From assembly GCA_003024785.1 (NCBI GenBank), contig PUQB01000001.1, positions 565,501 to 629,500 on the forward strand: a stretch of 64,000 bases of DNA, in the 5' to 3' direction. Shown one piece after another: positions 33,053 to 44,204 of the stretch. The stretch comes from Selaginella tamariscina. Lineage: Eukaryota; Streptophyta; Lycopodiopsida; Selaginellales; Selaginellaceae. Both the position numbers and the translations under genes were made by a program. The notes under the pieces were generated by a model. That model ran no database searches and was not told where the DNA came from. It worked only from the letters and a program-made list of their open reading frames with translations. How positions within the stretch are numbered: position 1 is the first letter of the stretch; each line of letters starts with the position of its first letter.

Positions 33053-34873
33053 GTGATGATCCACAAAGAGACAGTGGACAGCTTTGCCGAGTTAATCCAA
33101 GAATGCTCCAAAGAGCGAAACTTGTTCCAAGGCAGAGCTATACACAGTCGGGTTCGGCGGGCCGGTCTTCAATGCAGCACGTACCTATGCAACCTGCTCA
33201 TCTCAATGTACAGCAGCTGTGGCAGCCTGGGAGATGCATGCTCCGTCTTTCAGACAATGGAGAAAACCAACACCTTCTCATGGCATCTCATATCTCAGGC
33301 GTACGCCAAGAGCGGGAGACTGGAAGACACAAAGCGGACATTCGACTCCATGCCCAGAAGAAATGTTGTCTCCTGGAACATGCTGACTGCAGCCTTTGCC
33401 GGTAAGGGGCATTTTGTGAAGGCCAAGTCTTTTCTCGATAGAATGCCCGGTTGGGACGTCGTTTCATGGACGACGATGGTGCAGATATACTCTGAATCCG
33501 GACAAGCTCATCGGGCAAAGGATGCGTTTGATAACATGCAGGAGAGGAACATTATCGCTTGGAACTGCCTGATTACTGCGTATTCCCATTCCGGTGAGCT
33601 TGCCAAGTGCAGAGAGGTGCTGGAAAGGATGCCAGTTCTCGACGTTGTTGCATCGACTGCAATGGTGACTGCTTACATTCATAACCGGCATTTCGAAGAG
33701 GCTTCTTTCATGTTCGAGCAGATGGTTTACAGGAACGAATTCTCCTGGAACGCGATGATTACTGCATATGCCCACTCTCGGGATTTGTCAAGAGCGAGGA
33801 TGTTCCTGGAGAGAATGCCATTCCACGACGTTGTATCATGGACAGCCACGTTACAGGCGTATGCCGATGCTGGAGATATGGAGCAGGCAAAAAATGTGTT
33901 CGACTCGATGACGGAGCGCAACACTGTCTCGTGGAACTCAATGCTGTTCGCATATGCCCAATACGGGCATATTGCTGAAGCCAAGGAAGTCTTCGAGAGA
34001 ATGCCCAGCCAAAACCTGACTTCGTTGAACTGCATGCTGACGGCTTCGGTTGAGAACGGGCTCCTGGACGAAGCCGAGGTGTTCTTCAAGGAGATGCCGG
34101 AACGAGATATTGTCTCGTGTAATGTAATGCTGCAAGGACTTGTAGCAAGTAAACTTAACAGCAAAGCACGGAGTCTTTTCGACGGTATGAGTGTTAGAAG
34201 TGTGGTTTCATGGACTCAGATTCTCGGTGCATACGCGCAGGAGAGGGACTTACCCGAGGCTCGCTGTGTGTTCAATGCCATGCCTCAATGGGATCCTGTG
34301 GCGTGTAACTCGATGACTTTTGCATATGCCCAAGCTGGGGATATGGTCAAGGCCCGGGAGATCTTTGATGACATGCCCGAGCGAGACATTGTCTCGTGGA
34401 ACTTGATGGTTGCGGGATATGCCCAGACTGGGCATTTTGAGGAGTCCCTTGAGTTTTTTGGAGAAATGAGAGTGAATGGGATCACTCCTGAAGAACTTAC
34501 ATACATGGGAGTTCTTACTGCATGTGGGAGAGGAGGGCTCCTCGAGAAAGGGTTGGAGTACTGGGGTTCAATGCTACAAGACGATGGGAAGTTCTCTCCT
34601 AATGTAGATCATTACTGTTGCATGGTGGATTTATTTGGACGTGCAGGACGTGTTCAGGAGGCTCAAGAACTTGTGGAGTGTATGCCTTATGAACCCACGC
34701 AGCTTGCGTGGAATACGGTGATGGCTGCAAGTAAAATGCATGGAGAGTTTGGACGAGGGAGATTGGCAGGTGTGCATGCATCTAAAATGGTACCCAGTGA
34801 TGGATCTCACTATGTGCTTCTCTCAAACATGTATAGACAGGAAGGAGGACATCTTAGAAAGGTACTAACCTGA
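33053..34873 (+). CDS. PPR protein, intact 606-residue S-motif array with E1 end
   Basis: One uninterrupted frame from MMIHKETVDSFAELIQEC. About fourteen 31-residue motifs follow (VVSWNMLTAAFAGKGH, TVSWNSMLFAYAQYGH, DIVSWNLMVAGYAQTGH). The last repeat is a longer unit (MRVNGITPEELTYMGVLTAC), then VDHYCCMVDLFGRAGR, and an E1 motif ends HYVLLSNMYRQEGGHLRKVLT. There is no E2 or DYW domain. AAG/GTACTAAC at the end could be a splice donor leading to more C-terminal sequence, but no downstream exon is recognisable before the convergent ALG10 gene, whose stop is 41 bases away. Probable role: binding one organelle transcript. Confidence 0.88.
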   Translation: MMIHKETVDSFAELIQECSKERNLFQGRAIHSRVRRAGLQCSTYLCNLLISMYSSCGSLGDACSVFQTMEKTNTFSWHLISQAYAKSGRLEDTKRTFDSMPRRNVVSWNMLTAAFAGKGHFVKAKSFLDRMPGWDVVSWTTMVQIYSESGQAHRAKDAFDNMQERNIIAWNCLITAYSHSGELAKCREVLERMPVLDVVASTAMVTAYIHNRHFEEASFMFEQMVYRNEFSWNAMITAYAHSRDLSRARMFLERMPFHDVVSWTATLQAYADAGDMEQAKNVFDSMTERNTVSWNSMLFAYAQYGHIAEAKEVFERMPSQNLTSLNCMLTASVENGLLDEAEVFFKEMPERDIVSCNVMLQGLVASKLNSKARSLFDGMSVRSVVSWTQILGAYAQERDLPEARCVFNAMPQWDPVACNSMTFAYAQAGDMVKAREIFDDMPERDIVSWNLMVAGYAQTGHFEESLEFFGEMRVNGITPEELTYMGVLTACGRGGLLEKGLEYWGSMLQDDGKFSPNVDHYCCMVDLFGRAGRVQEAQELVECMPYEPTQLAWNTVMAASKMHGEFGRGRLAGVHASKMVPSDGSHYVLLSNMYRQEGGHLRKVLT

Positions 34874-34914
34874 CATCTGTGTGCGTGTGTGTGCGTGCGT
34901 GTAAGAAACATACT

Positions 34915-36901
34915 TCACCATAAGAATCTCTGTATACCAGCTTCATGTGGCCAAGTAAATGGTCTACACAGAAAAATCCACATAGTAATAATGTTAACTA
35001 TGACAAACTCCACTGCAATAAACCAGAGTTTCCAATTGCTTACGTGGACCCTTGAGATCGTATGTAGAGCTATTATGTAGAAAGGGACCGTATAATACCG
35101 AAACTCTACCAATGGAGCAGGCCACTAGTACGGCTGCAGTCGCCGTACAGAAGGAGAAAATCCAAAGCGTACGGAGAGTACTACTCTGTGTACTCCAAGA
35201 TATAGTATCCTTGATGTTGTATACGAGTGACCACCACGAGTATATATAAACCGGCGTAAGTAAGTATTTAACACTCAAATGTGCTTGCAATATATCCTTC
35301 CATATGTAGAATGTGTAATGTCTGTTATCTGCTAGCAAGTATGGATGCGCCAAGCTGGGTAACAAAGTAGTAAGTATGTATATATATATATATATAGTAT
35401 GTGTGTGTTACGTAGATTAGTTAGCTAAATATGCATACACACAATATCATACCTGAAGAAATGTACCATGAACAATGAGATTGTTAAGCTTGCAAAGGCC
35501 AAAACCGGTGTAGATTTAACAGCAGCTTTAATTAAGAATATTCTCTCAGGTGTGAAATGGAAAGGTGCTAAAACACCTGCTGTGAAAAGTGCGAAATATA
35601 GAAACTGTGCAAAATGTGGTGAAACTTTGTGAGCCTCTTTCGCACCTGCAATAACATTAATATATTAAAAATACGATATATATAAGAATTGAAAAACATA
35701 TATATTTACACATGTATATCAATAAATAACGTACCAACAACAATACTGCCGTTGTACAGCACAAACATAATGAAAACCAGAATGACTACCACTGAAGGTA
35801 GAAAGCTTCTTAATACCTCCCACTTGTATTTCCATGTAGTCAGTAACAAAGACTTCAGTTCATTTCCTGCATCATAAGTTACATACATATATGAACACAC
35901 ACATACACACGCTTACCCATAGGCCTTTTTAGTGACTGTTGTTTTTGCCTTGAAATATTCCTTTTCCTGTTTAAGTCGGATTTCCTAGCAGCTCCGTCAG
36001 TTTGGGAAACGGCTCCGTTAACTAGTTCATCATCCTCTTTTGCAGATAGTAATCTGTCTTGTAAGAACTGTATCAGTCCAACGCAAAGCATGAACACTGC
36101 CCAGACAGCGTTTGTTTGACGGAACATGATCGCAATAACTGAAAGCTGTAAGCAATGAAACACTGTCAAGTATATGCATGTGTATACATACATATACACA
36201 AACACACGTACACATCGAGATAAAGATCTAATACTCATGGACACACACATAGACACATCTCCATGTCCATATCCATCTAACTAAATGTAATGAAGGTGAT
36301 ATTTGTATATATACATGTACATAAGCATATAAACATGCACATACATATGTACACATATATAAATTTATACTTACAAATGCAGATTTCCAGTAAGATCTCT
36401 GTAAGCACGTCAAGTACATACCCATCACAGCTGCTGTAGAACCAACATCCGTGTAGTATAGAAATGTAAAGAACCAATGTAGAGGATACAACGCAAGTAT
36501 CAGTGACTTAATAGATACTCCTCTGCTATCCTTGGGTATCTTTATTCTTCTTCTCAAGCTCGATCAGAATATTCCGGAACAGATATACACATAAAACGTA
36601 TAAAAATACGTTTATGGAACGTAGCATGTTAAGTGTGCATACGTCTTGTATTTGTAACACCAAATGCATCAGGGCAGAGATTAAGAACTTGTATACGAGT
36701 GTAATCAAATACCTTCATTTAATAGCATGTAAGCATCCACATTATATATATATATATATATATTATACTGTACATATAATGCATACAGGCCTGGAAATGT
36801 TGTGATCATAGGATCCCAGTTTTGGAAGTCCAACTGACAATAACGCTGTGCTTGAGGAATGTGAAAAACCTCGTCCTGTTCGCAAAACATTCATATACTA
36901 T

Positions 36902-36959
<58 letters not shown>

Positions 36960-37118
36960 TGTACATATAAAACATACATTAGATGTATAATACATTATGT
37001 ACATGTCTATATCATTAAATATGTAAAAATTATACAAATTTACCATGTAAGGACTGTAGACTATGTAATTAACTAGAAGCGCCACAGGAACTACGGCTGC
37101 TGCTGACATAAACTCCAT
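34915..37118 (-). CDS. ALG10: Dol-P-Glc:Glc2Man9GlcNAc2-PP-Dol alpha-1,2-glucosyltransferase
   Basis: ER multi-pass enzyme that adds the third and last glucose to the lipid-linked N-glycan precursor. Seven exons: 37118-37044, 36875-36787, 36712-36375, 36145-35917, 35866-35735, 35645-35453, 35354-34915, all GT-AG. Diagnostic blocks are DEVFHIPQAQRYC, WDPMITTFPGLY, LYPLHWFFTFLYYTD, IAIMFRQTNAVW, HPYLLADNRHYTFYIWK, VYIYSWWS and VEFRYYTVPFY, ending RPFTWPHEAGIQRFLW. One extra base near 36545-36555 (the AGAAGAAGAA run) and one near 35105-35115 break the frame; without them the product is about 497 residues, normal for ALG10. Both breaks lie in otherwise well-kept sequence, suggesting consensus errors. 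Several introns carry TA or CA repeats. Confidence 0.9.
36903..36956 (+). repeat. (CA)n microsatellite in ALG10 intron 1
   Basis: About 27 uninterrupted CA units between exons 1 and 2 of ALG10. Confidence 0.97.
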
Positions 37119-37608
37119 GAATTCTGGGACGTAGCGTTCCTCTGTTTCTAGGGTTAATCAGATTTAGGGTTTCTCTGGGTGTTAGATCATAAGCATATTC
37201 CTTAAGCTTTTCTAGAATATTCTTTACTATAGTTCCGTAGGTCACAGGTTAAGTGTGTATACGTGTAAGTTGTGTTTCTTTGTTTGACCAGTTGTATATA
37301 TTATAGTATATTCGAATAGTATGACAAGGTTGTATATTAAAATTATTGATCCCGTTAGACAGTCTGTACAGGATATTACCAACCGTTGGATGTGCGGAAC
37401 AGGAAACGCTAGATAGCGATCCGGCACCTCCACGCTGATTGGACGGATTTTGAAAAAGCTTACTTTTAAGCTCCCCGGCGACATTTTGCCGGCAACCGAG
37501 GGTATTTAAGACCCCCTAACCGGAGAAGTCCCCTGGACATTCCTAGGTTATCTCTTTTTTTTTGTTCTCTTTTGCCGCTTCCCTTTTTCCGTGCTCTATC
37601 TATCCGCC
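37119..37608. promoter_or_regulatory. Shared divergent promoter of ALG10 and histone H2A
   Basis: 490 bases separate the two start codons. On the histone side, TATTTAAG at 37503-37510 is a plausible TATA box 99 bases before the ATG. Upstream, CTGATTGG (an inverted CCAAT word, about 37434-37441) and GCGATCCGGC lie where histone promoter elements are usual. A pyrimidine-rich leader (37550-37600) precedes the H2A ATG. Confidence 0.5.
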
Positions 37609-38136
37609 ATGTCGGGAGGCCGTAAGGGAATTAAGAAGAAGCCGACTTCCAAGTCCGTCCGTGCCGGATTGCAGTTTCCTGTCGGCCGATTGGCAAGGTA
37701 TCTGAAGAATGGTCGATATGCCAAGCGTGTAGGAACTGGCGCCCCTGTCTATCTCGCCGCTGTCCTCGAGTATCTTGCCGCTGAAGTAAGTTCACTCCAT
37801 TCGTAAATCAATTTTTGCGACAAATTCACGCTTATTTGCTTCCAGTCCTGCATTTTGTTAAAATTTCTCAAAATATGTTTCGTTTTCTAGGTCCTTGAGC
37901 TAGCAGGAAATGCGGCCAGGGATAATAAGAAGAACAGGATAATCCCGAGGCACATTCAGCTGGCGGTGAGAAATGACGACGAGCTGGGGAAACTGTTGCA
38001 GGGAGTGACGATCGCGCATGGGGGAGTTGTTCCCAACATTCATGCTGTGCTGCTGCCGAAGAAATCCCAAGCGGCCGCCGAGAAAGCCACTCCTGAGGAA
38101 GTCAAGAAGAGCCCTAAGAAGAAGTCAAAAGCCTGA
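37609..38136 (+). CDS. Histone H2A, H2A.W-like (SPKK tail)
   Basis: Core histone H2A of 140 residues in two exons (37609-37785, 37891-38136), with the intron after AAE in the position common to plant H2A genes. Seen: [76 protein letters not shown] and [12 protein letters not shown]. The C-terminal tail ends [13 protein letters not shown]. The SPKK minor-groove motif and IQLAVRND are typical of H2A.W, the variant of plant heterochromatin; there is no SQEF (H2A.X), and the core is not H2A.Z. The start is the ATG giving the standard MSGG N-terminus; the upstream in-frame ATG at 37591 is unlikely. Confidence 0.92.
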
Positions 38137-39579
38137 TTTGTTCCTTCCTGCTTTTTAAACGGGCAGGGATTAAGACTAGTATGTGATCATTGTATCATAT
38201 TTTTCACCGATCTACTATTATAACGAAGTTTTTTTTATTTCTCTCAAGATAATGTTTTACTTGATCTAGGTCTTACTTTATGTAGAATCTGTTTCTTCGG
38301 GATCTCGTCAGCACTAGAATGTGCCAGATGATGGATTGTGGAATGTGCTACAGATGAGCGGTTAAGATGAATTTTAAAGGGAAATATGGGGGTTTAAAAA
38401 TAACCTAGAGTTATGGATGCACGACAGGAGATGGCGCACTGCTGAAGGCACAAGTTGTCTGGCTGATTGCACCAGCTTCCGGATGTTCTTTCTTGTTTGT
38501 GTGCTTGATCCTCGGCTTGTGGATGTCTTTTCTTGTTACTGTGCTTGATTCTGAGCTTCATTCTTGTTGCTGTGCTTGATTCTCAGTTTCAATCTTGTTT
38601 CTGTGCTTGATTTTCGGCTTCCGATGTTCTTCCGCTCCAAAATCGCAGGTAATCGCTAGGCGCTTGTGAAGAACAACGGTGCAAGAAGCTTGTCGGATTG
38701 ATTATGCCTCTGTTATTTCTTGTTTCTGTGTTTGATTCTTGCTTGATCCCCTGCTTCTGGATCCAAACCCTAGCAATGCAGGGTTTTGCCACTGTTCTAT
38801 TGTGTTTTTGAGTGGTAATCTGAAAATGCAGGCTTTTGTGAGATTCTGAACGAGAACTGATTCACGGGAACGCTCCAACTCTCGGACTTGAACAAGTAAA
38901 ATTGTAGGTTAATTCCTCTTGTGTCTGTCTACAAATGCACGCTGGTATATACCTTTAAAGAGTGTATGTGTATATATGTAGAAAAAGTGTAAATAATGGC
39001 ATTTTCTTAAAGTGATTTCCATAATGTTGTGGACTTTTGTCCTTAGTATATAGTTATTATTTCTTTCATGTTTAATCAAGTGTTCTTTTCATGTTTAGTT
39101 ATCTTTATGTCTCTGTCAATTGTATTGATAAGTTGTGTTACAGTACCTTGTTCAGGTCCGGGATCAAGTGGCTGTCAACTAGAAGTTACTTTTAAGCAAA
39201 GACCATCCTAGGCTTTGATCACAGGTACTTAATTATAGAGGTTAATCCGATATAGTATTAAAATCCTTGCATGTGTTATCCTTATTCGTCTATTTGTTTG
39301 TAATCAGTACGATTAGACAGCAACTTATATATATATATATATATATTTTGTGCACAAAAGCCTCATAGATAAATGATTGAAATACAGTAGATATCATAAA
39401 CCTTTTATATGTACTTACTAATATTGTCCCATCGTTTAGATTACTTCGTACTTGTGGAAGTACGTGGCGAGTAGATGAGCGGCTTAGATGATTGGAATCT
39501 CTTTCAGATGTGCGGTTGAGATGCGATGCCGGGTTAGAGATGAAGTTAAATGAGAACAAAGTAGTTTACAGTTGGCAAA
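38137..39579. other. Intergenic region with a degenerate minisatellite
   Basis: Between the H2A stop and the GH27 start. At 38489-38630 about four degenerate units of roughly 33 bases (core CTTGTTNCTGTGCTTGATTCT) occur, with a partial one near 38717-38760. A TA run lies at 39328-39347. No protein-like ORF was found. Confidence 0.6.
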
Positions 39580-40753
39580 ATGGACCTCGTTAGCATGAGG
39601 ATTCTCTGCGCTTTAATCCTGTCAATTTCATGCTTAATCAGAGCAGATGTGAACAAGTAATCTCTCTCTCTCTCTCACACACACAAACACACGCACACGC
39701 ACGCACGCATACAGCATGTTTCTTGTGGTTTGATTGAAAATTTTGAACTGCCCTTGTTGTAAGGGTTGGTCTGTGTGTTTGAGTCATTGAAATGCAGTGT
39801 TTTTGGAGATCTGGGGCGAGCATTGATTCCTCCAAGAGGGTGGAACTCGTTTGATTCCTACTCCTGGACTGTTTCAGAATCCGATTTCCTTGAAAATGTG
39901 GAGCTCGTTGCGAAATATCTCAAGAACTTTGGCTACCAGGTAAAACATTAAACTTTAGAACAACAGTTATGTGTGCGTGTGTGTGTTTGGGCAGACCCCT
40001 AGTTTGTTTTAATACTCGTATCTTTAACGTTTGGTTGTCTGTTTCTGTCATGGGAGTCATTGTTTATGTGTTTATAATATATATCATATCACTATTTCAT
40101 TAATTGATAGTATTGAGTTACAGTATGTTGTTGTGGACAATTTATGGTTTCGTAAAGTGGAACCAGGAGTTTCATCATATACTTATGGGAGAGACACATT
40201 AGATGCATTTGGACGGCCACTGCCGGATCCAACTAGGTGGCCATCTTCAAGAAATGGGAGAGGTTTCCGAAGTGTCGCAGATCGTGTGCATCAACTTGGT
40301 CTCAAGTTTGGGATTTCTGTTATGCGTGGTATACACAAAGTTGCTGTGGAGAGAAACACTCCCATCTTTGGGAAGGTACATATATTTATATACTTACATA
40401 TACATGCATTCACTCAATTTCAAGCACTCTTTTGACTCTCTTATGAAAGCCTTAATGCTTGTGCTGATATAGTTTTGTTTATGCTATTACTACAAATTTA
40501 TTGTAGAGAGACGCGCACACACGATTAAATTTTGTGGTACCTATCTGTTTTCTTCTATCACCCATCCTAACTTAATTGGTTATGTTATTACGACATATAA
40601 TACAACAAATTTATTGTGCAGAGTGATTAAACTCAGACATAACACACGCACACACACTTTGTTGACTATATGTAACAAATCAGTGTAAGTGCTACATTGC
40701 TTAAATATGATACATCTACTCAGACTTGTTTTACGTTTTTATGTTTTCGTACG

Positions 40754-40784
<31 letters not shown>

Positions 40785-43700
40785 AGAGAAACACTCCCAT
40801 CTTTGCTTATATTTTCATTTCCTTTATACATGCATTCTTTGACTGATGTAGTTTTGTTCTGCTATTACTACATATAATAGAAGAAACTTCTTCTGTAGAG
40901 TGATTAAATACAGACACACACACACACACACTTTTGCGTTACGTTTTCTTATATATCAGTTGATTATATGCAATAAGTCGGTATAAGGCCACGTCACTTA
41001 AAATATGATACATCTACGTCGGCGTGCTTAATACGTCACTTGTTTTATGCTCTTTCTTTCTCTAAATACTGGCTTGTATATAGGTGTGTGTATGATTGAT
41101 TTGACAGACTCTGGTGTTATGCTATATATATTTACAGCATAGTCACATATATAATATTTGTTCTATTGTACGTTTATTTTGACAGGCTAGTAGGAACACA
41201 TACAGATGGAGAGCGAGAGATATCGCTGTACTTGGTCGGGACTGCTCATTTATGCCGGATTGTTTCATAGGAGTCAACGTCAGTACTGAGGGTGGGAAGC
41301 TCTATCTTAAGTCTTTATACAGACAGTACGCAGATTGGGGCGTGGATTTCAGTACATACGATTTTCCTTTCACACTGAAAATCACTTAAAAGGCTAAAAG
41401 GCCGTAAGTTTATTACTGATTATTATATACAAATCTACTATTCCATATGATATTTCAATCTATAATAACATAAAATCATCTTCTTTTTAGTCAAGCATGA
41501 TTGTGTTTTTGGGGAAAGAGACTTGCTTCTTGACGAGATTCAGGCTGTTTCGCAGGTATATTATGAATGCTGCTGTTAGTATTAACATTGTGTGTGCTAT
41601 GTGCCTGTTTGTGTGTGTTTGTACATGGTGTGTTGCTATATGTATACTATACATATATATATTTCTGATAGTCTTACTGGTAAATATTTTTGAAACATAC
41701 ACATTCCATATCTATAAACATAGATTGACATTACAGCACAAGTACTTTTATATTGTAGCAGTTTAATATATTTGTATTACAACAATATTAAGGTTCTGTT
41801 GCAGGCTATACTACAAACAGGGAGACAGATTGTATATTCCGTTTCCCCAGGACAAAATGCAACGCCTCTCATGGGTGCTGCGGTAGCTAATATGACAAAC
41901 ATGTACCGCGTGACTGCAGATATTTCAGATTCATGGGTAGACTTGGAGCCGATATTTAATATAGCGAGGTAGATACCTGTGTATGTGTGTGTGTGTAGTA
42001 TAGCAATGCAAAAAGTGTCACGTGATGTTTGTACTGAGATACGATAGTTTCTGCGTGATTTATTCCATGGCTGCTCTGTTTAGTGATGACCTTTCTCTGT
42101 AGGGATTTTACAGCTTCCAGCCTTGTAGGAGCTAGTGGCCTTGGAGGTGGTCGTTCATGGCCAGATCTTCATGTTCTGCCTTTTGGTTGGCTCACTGATG
42201 CAGGTACTCTCTCTCTCACACACACACACACTCACACACACATAAGATCTACAGGCACTTTGAACGGACCATATCGTTCATCTAGGCTCACGGACAATGA
42301 GATGAAAACTCAGGTATTGTTGATATATTTAAGTTAATACATTCTATTTATTATATAAGATAGTTGAAAGTTTGTGTATCTCTGTGTAAGGGAGTATGTA
42401 CATATTCATCTAATGAGTTTTTTTTTTTTTTACACTTCCAGATGACGCTGTGGGGAATGGCGAAGTCCCCACTAATGTTTGGGGGTGACATGAGACACAT
42501 TGACCAAACCATTCTAGACATTCTTACAAATCCGACTGTGCTAGATATCAATTCCAACAGCAGAGGAAACACAGAGGTTATTTATCGTGTGTGGGTGTGG
42601 GTGTGGGTGGGTGCTCAAGTGTGCACGTGCATGCTTGCACGAATTTGTTTTCAGATTTTACGGTTTGCAACGGACGTACATATGGTTAAAGTTGCAGCAT
42701 GCGGTGCCTCTTTAAACTATACTAGGTGGAATACCACAAGCAACTCCACTCAAGTATGTTGGAAGGGCAACAATGGTTCTGAGTTTTGTCTAAGCTGGAA
42801 ATCATTACACCATCAGTAAGTTATTCATTACCAAACAATATGTACATAAAGTGTCTGTTGTGTATGTGACGCACAGATATCGTAAACATACCCATGCGTA
42901 CACACATGATGTACGTAACTCTAGTTTGTGCTGAAGATCTAAGTTTTCAGGAAGAGTGGGACACGGAACAATGACGAGGGCTTTGTTGGTCAAGTAAGAA
43001 TGCAAAGCCCCAACGAAACATGCCTTGATGCACATGCAAATGCGGATCACAGTGATCATTACCAGAATGAGCATTTCTCCTCTTGTCACAACCATCCTAC
43101 TCAGGTATACTAGTTAATTGTGTGTGTGGATATTACATATTTTGAAGCTTACTCTTTACACCACTCCGTAGTATACATATATTGGAGCGTACTCTTCATT
43201 CGGTATACATATATTGGAGATTACTCTTCATTCTGTAGTTTCAAGTTAATATTTCTTAGATTATAAAATGTTATTTAATATGTTATGAGTTCTTACTACA
43301 GGCTTGGAGATTGAAACCAAGTGGACATCTCATTAATGAGCACTTAGGAAGATGTGCATTTGTGGTGGTGGACGACTTGACACGGATATGGGTAGCCTAT
43401 GGGCCCTCAGGTACGTCACACACACACAGACACGCATGCATACATATATATACATGCAGGTATTAGATTGTTGGTATTAGATTGTTGCAGATACGCTTAG
43501 TTGCTTAGCTGGACTGAATATATATTCATAGTAGTCCGTATTACATACTGAAATTGTTCATGAAGACGCACATTTATATACATATATCTGATGCCAAACC
43601 TTATATATATAGCACCTCATAGGCTACATATGTCTGTACGTATATCAGCTCGAAAGAAAATGATTCAAAGATAAGTGGTTATCTTGTGTATGTTTTATCA

Positions 43701-44204
43701 TTTCTTGTTAAGTTTCTGAGAGTATAGAGCAACATTTATATATGTGTGCGTGTCTGTATGTTTATATTGCATACCCAAACGATAGAGAGAGAGTGATGTT
43801 GTGCATGCAGGACAAGTATATGTAGCATTTTTCAATGCAAGCCCAAGAAAGGTACATATGTCAATCACACTGGAGGCACTGCTGGAGCAGTTTTACACAA
43901 CACTGGCAGTGGTAAACAGCAGCAACAATGTGATATTCAGGCCGCACAACAAGACACGGTGGAGGTGTGTGGGAGAGGAAGTGTGGAGTGGGAAGAGGGT
44001 GGAGGAGAAAAGACACTCTCTTTCAAAGTTGATGGCCATGGGTGTGCATTATTTCAGCTCTCCTGCAACTACAACTTGTCTGGTAACAATGTCAAGACGC
44101 TCTCCAATGCGCTCTTGGCTGCTTTTCTTCTCTTAGTCTCTGTCTTGACGCTTGGCAATTTCATTCGATGTTGTCAAGCCAGTAAAGCTAAGACGCATAC
44201 ATAA
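39580..44204 (+). CDS. GH27 glycosidase, At3g26380-like (beta-L-arabinopyranosidase/alpha-galactosidase)
   Basis: Secreted glycosidase of the melibiase family, expected to release terminal L-arabinopyranose or galactose from cell-wall glycans. Thirteen exons start at 39580, 39798, 40124, 41186, 41491, 41805, 42103, 42255, 42442, 42655, 42951, 43302 and 43811, with phases that join. A signal peptide (MRILCALILSISCLIRA) precedes PPRGWNSFDSYSW. Other blocks: YVVVDNLWF, LKFGISVMRGIH, WGVDFIKHDCVFG (Asp of KHD is the family nucleophile), YSVSPGQNATP, GGGRSWPDLHVLPFGWLTD (acid/base region) and MAKSPLMFGGDMRH. One base is missing near 43990-44005 (after EVWSGKR), before EKTLSFKVDGHGCALFQLSC. The new frame ends with a hydrophobic helix (NALLAAFLLLVSVLTLGNF) and a short basic tail. 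Corrected length is about 659 residues. Confidence 0.9.

Noticed and set aside
34990-35260. Plus-strand ORF at 35052-35249 as a separate small gene between the PPR gene and ALG10
   Set aside because: It is antisense to ALG10 exon 7, whose protein blocks (HYTFYIWK, VEFRYYTVPFY) are clear.
39328-39347. TA runs as promoters or origins
   Set aside because: Simple TA repeats are everywhere in these deserts and introns and carry no further signal.
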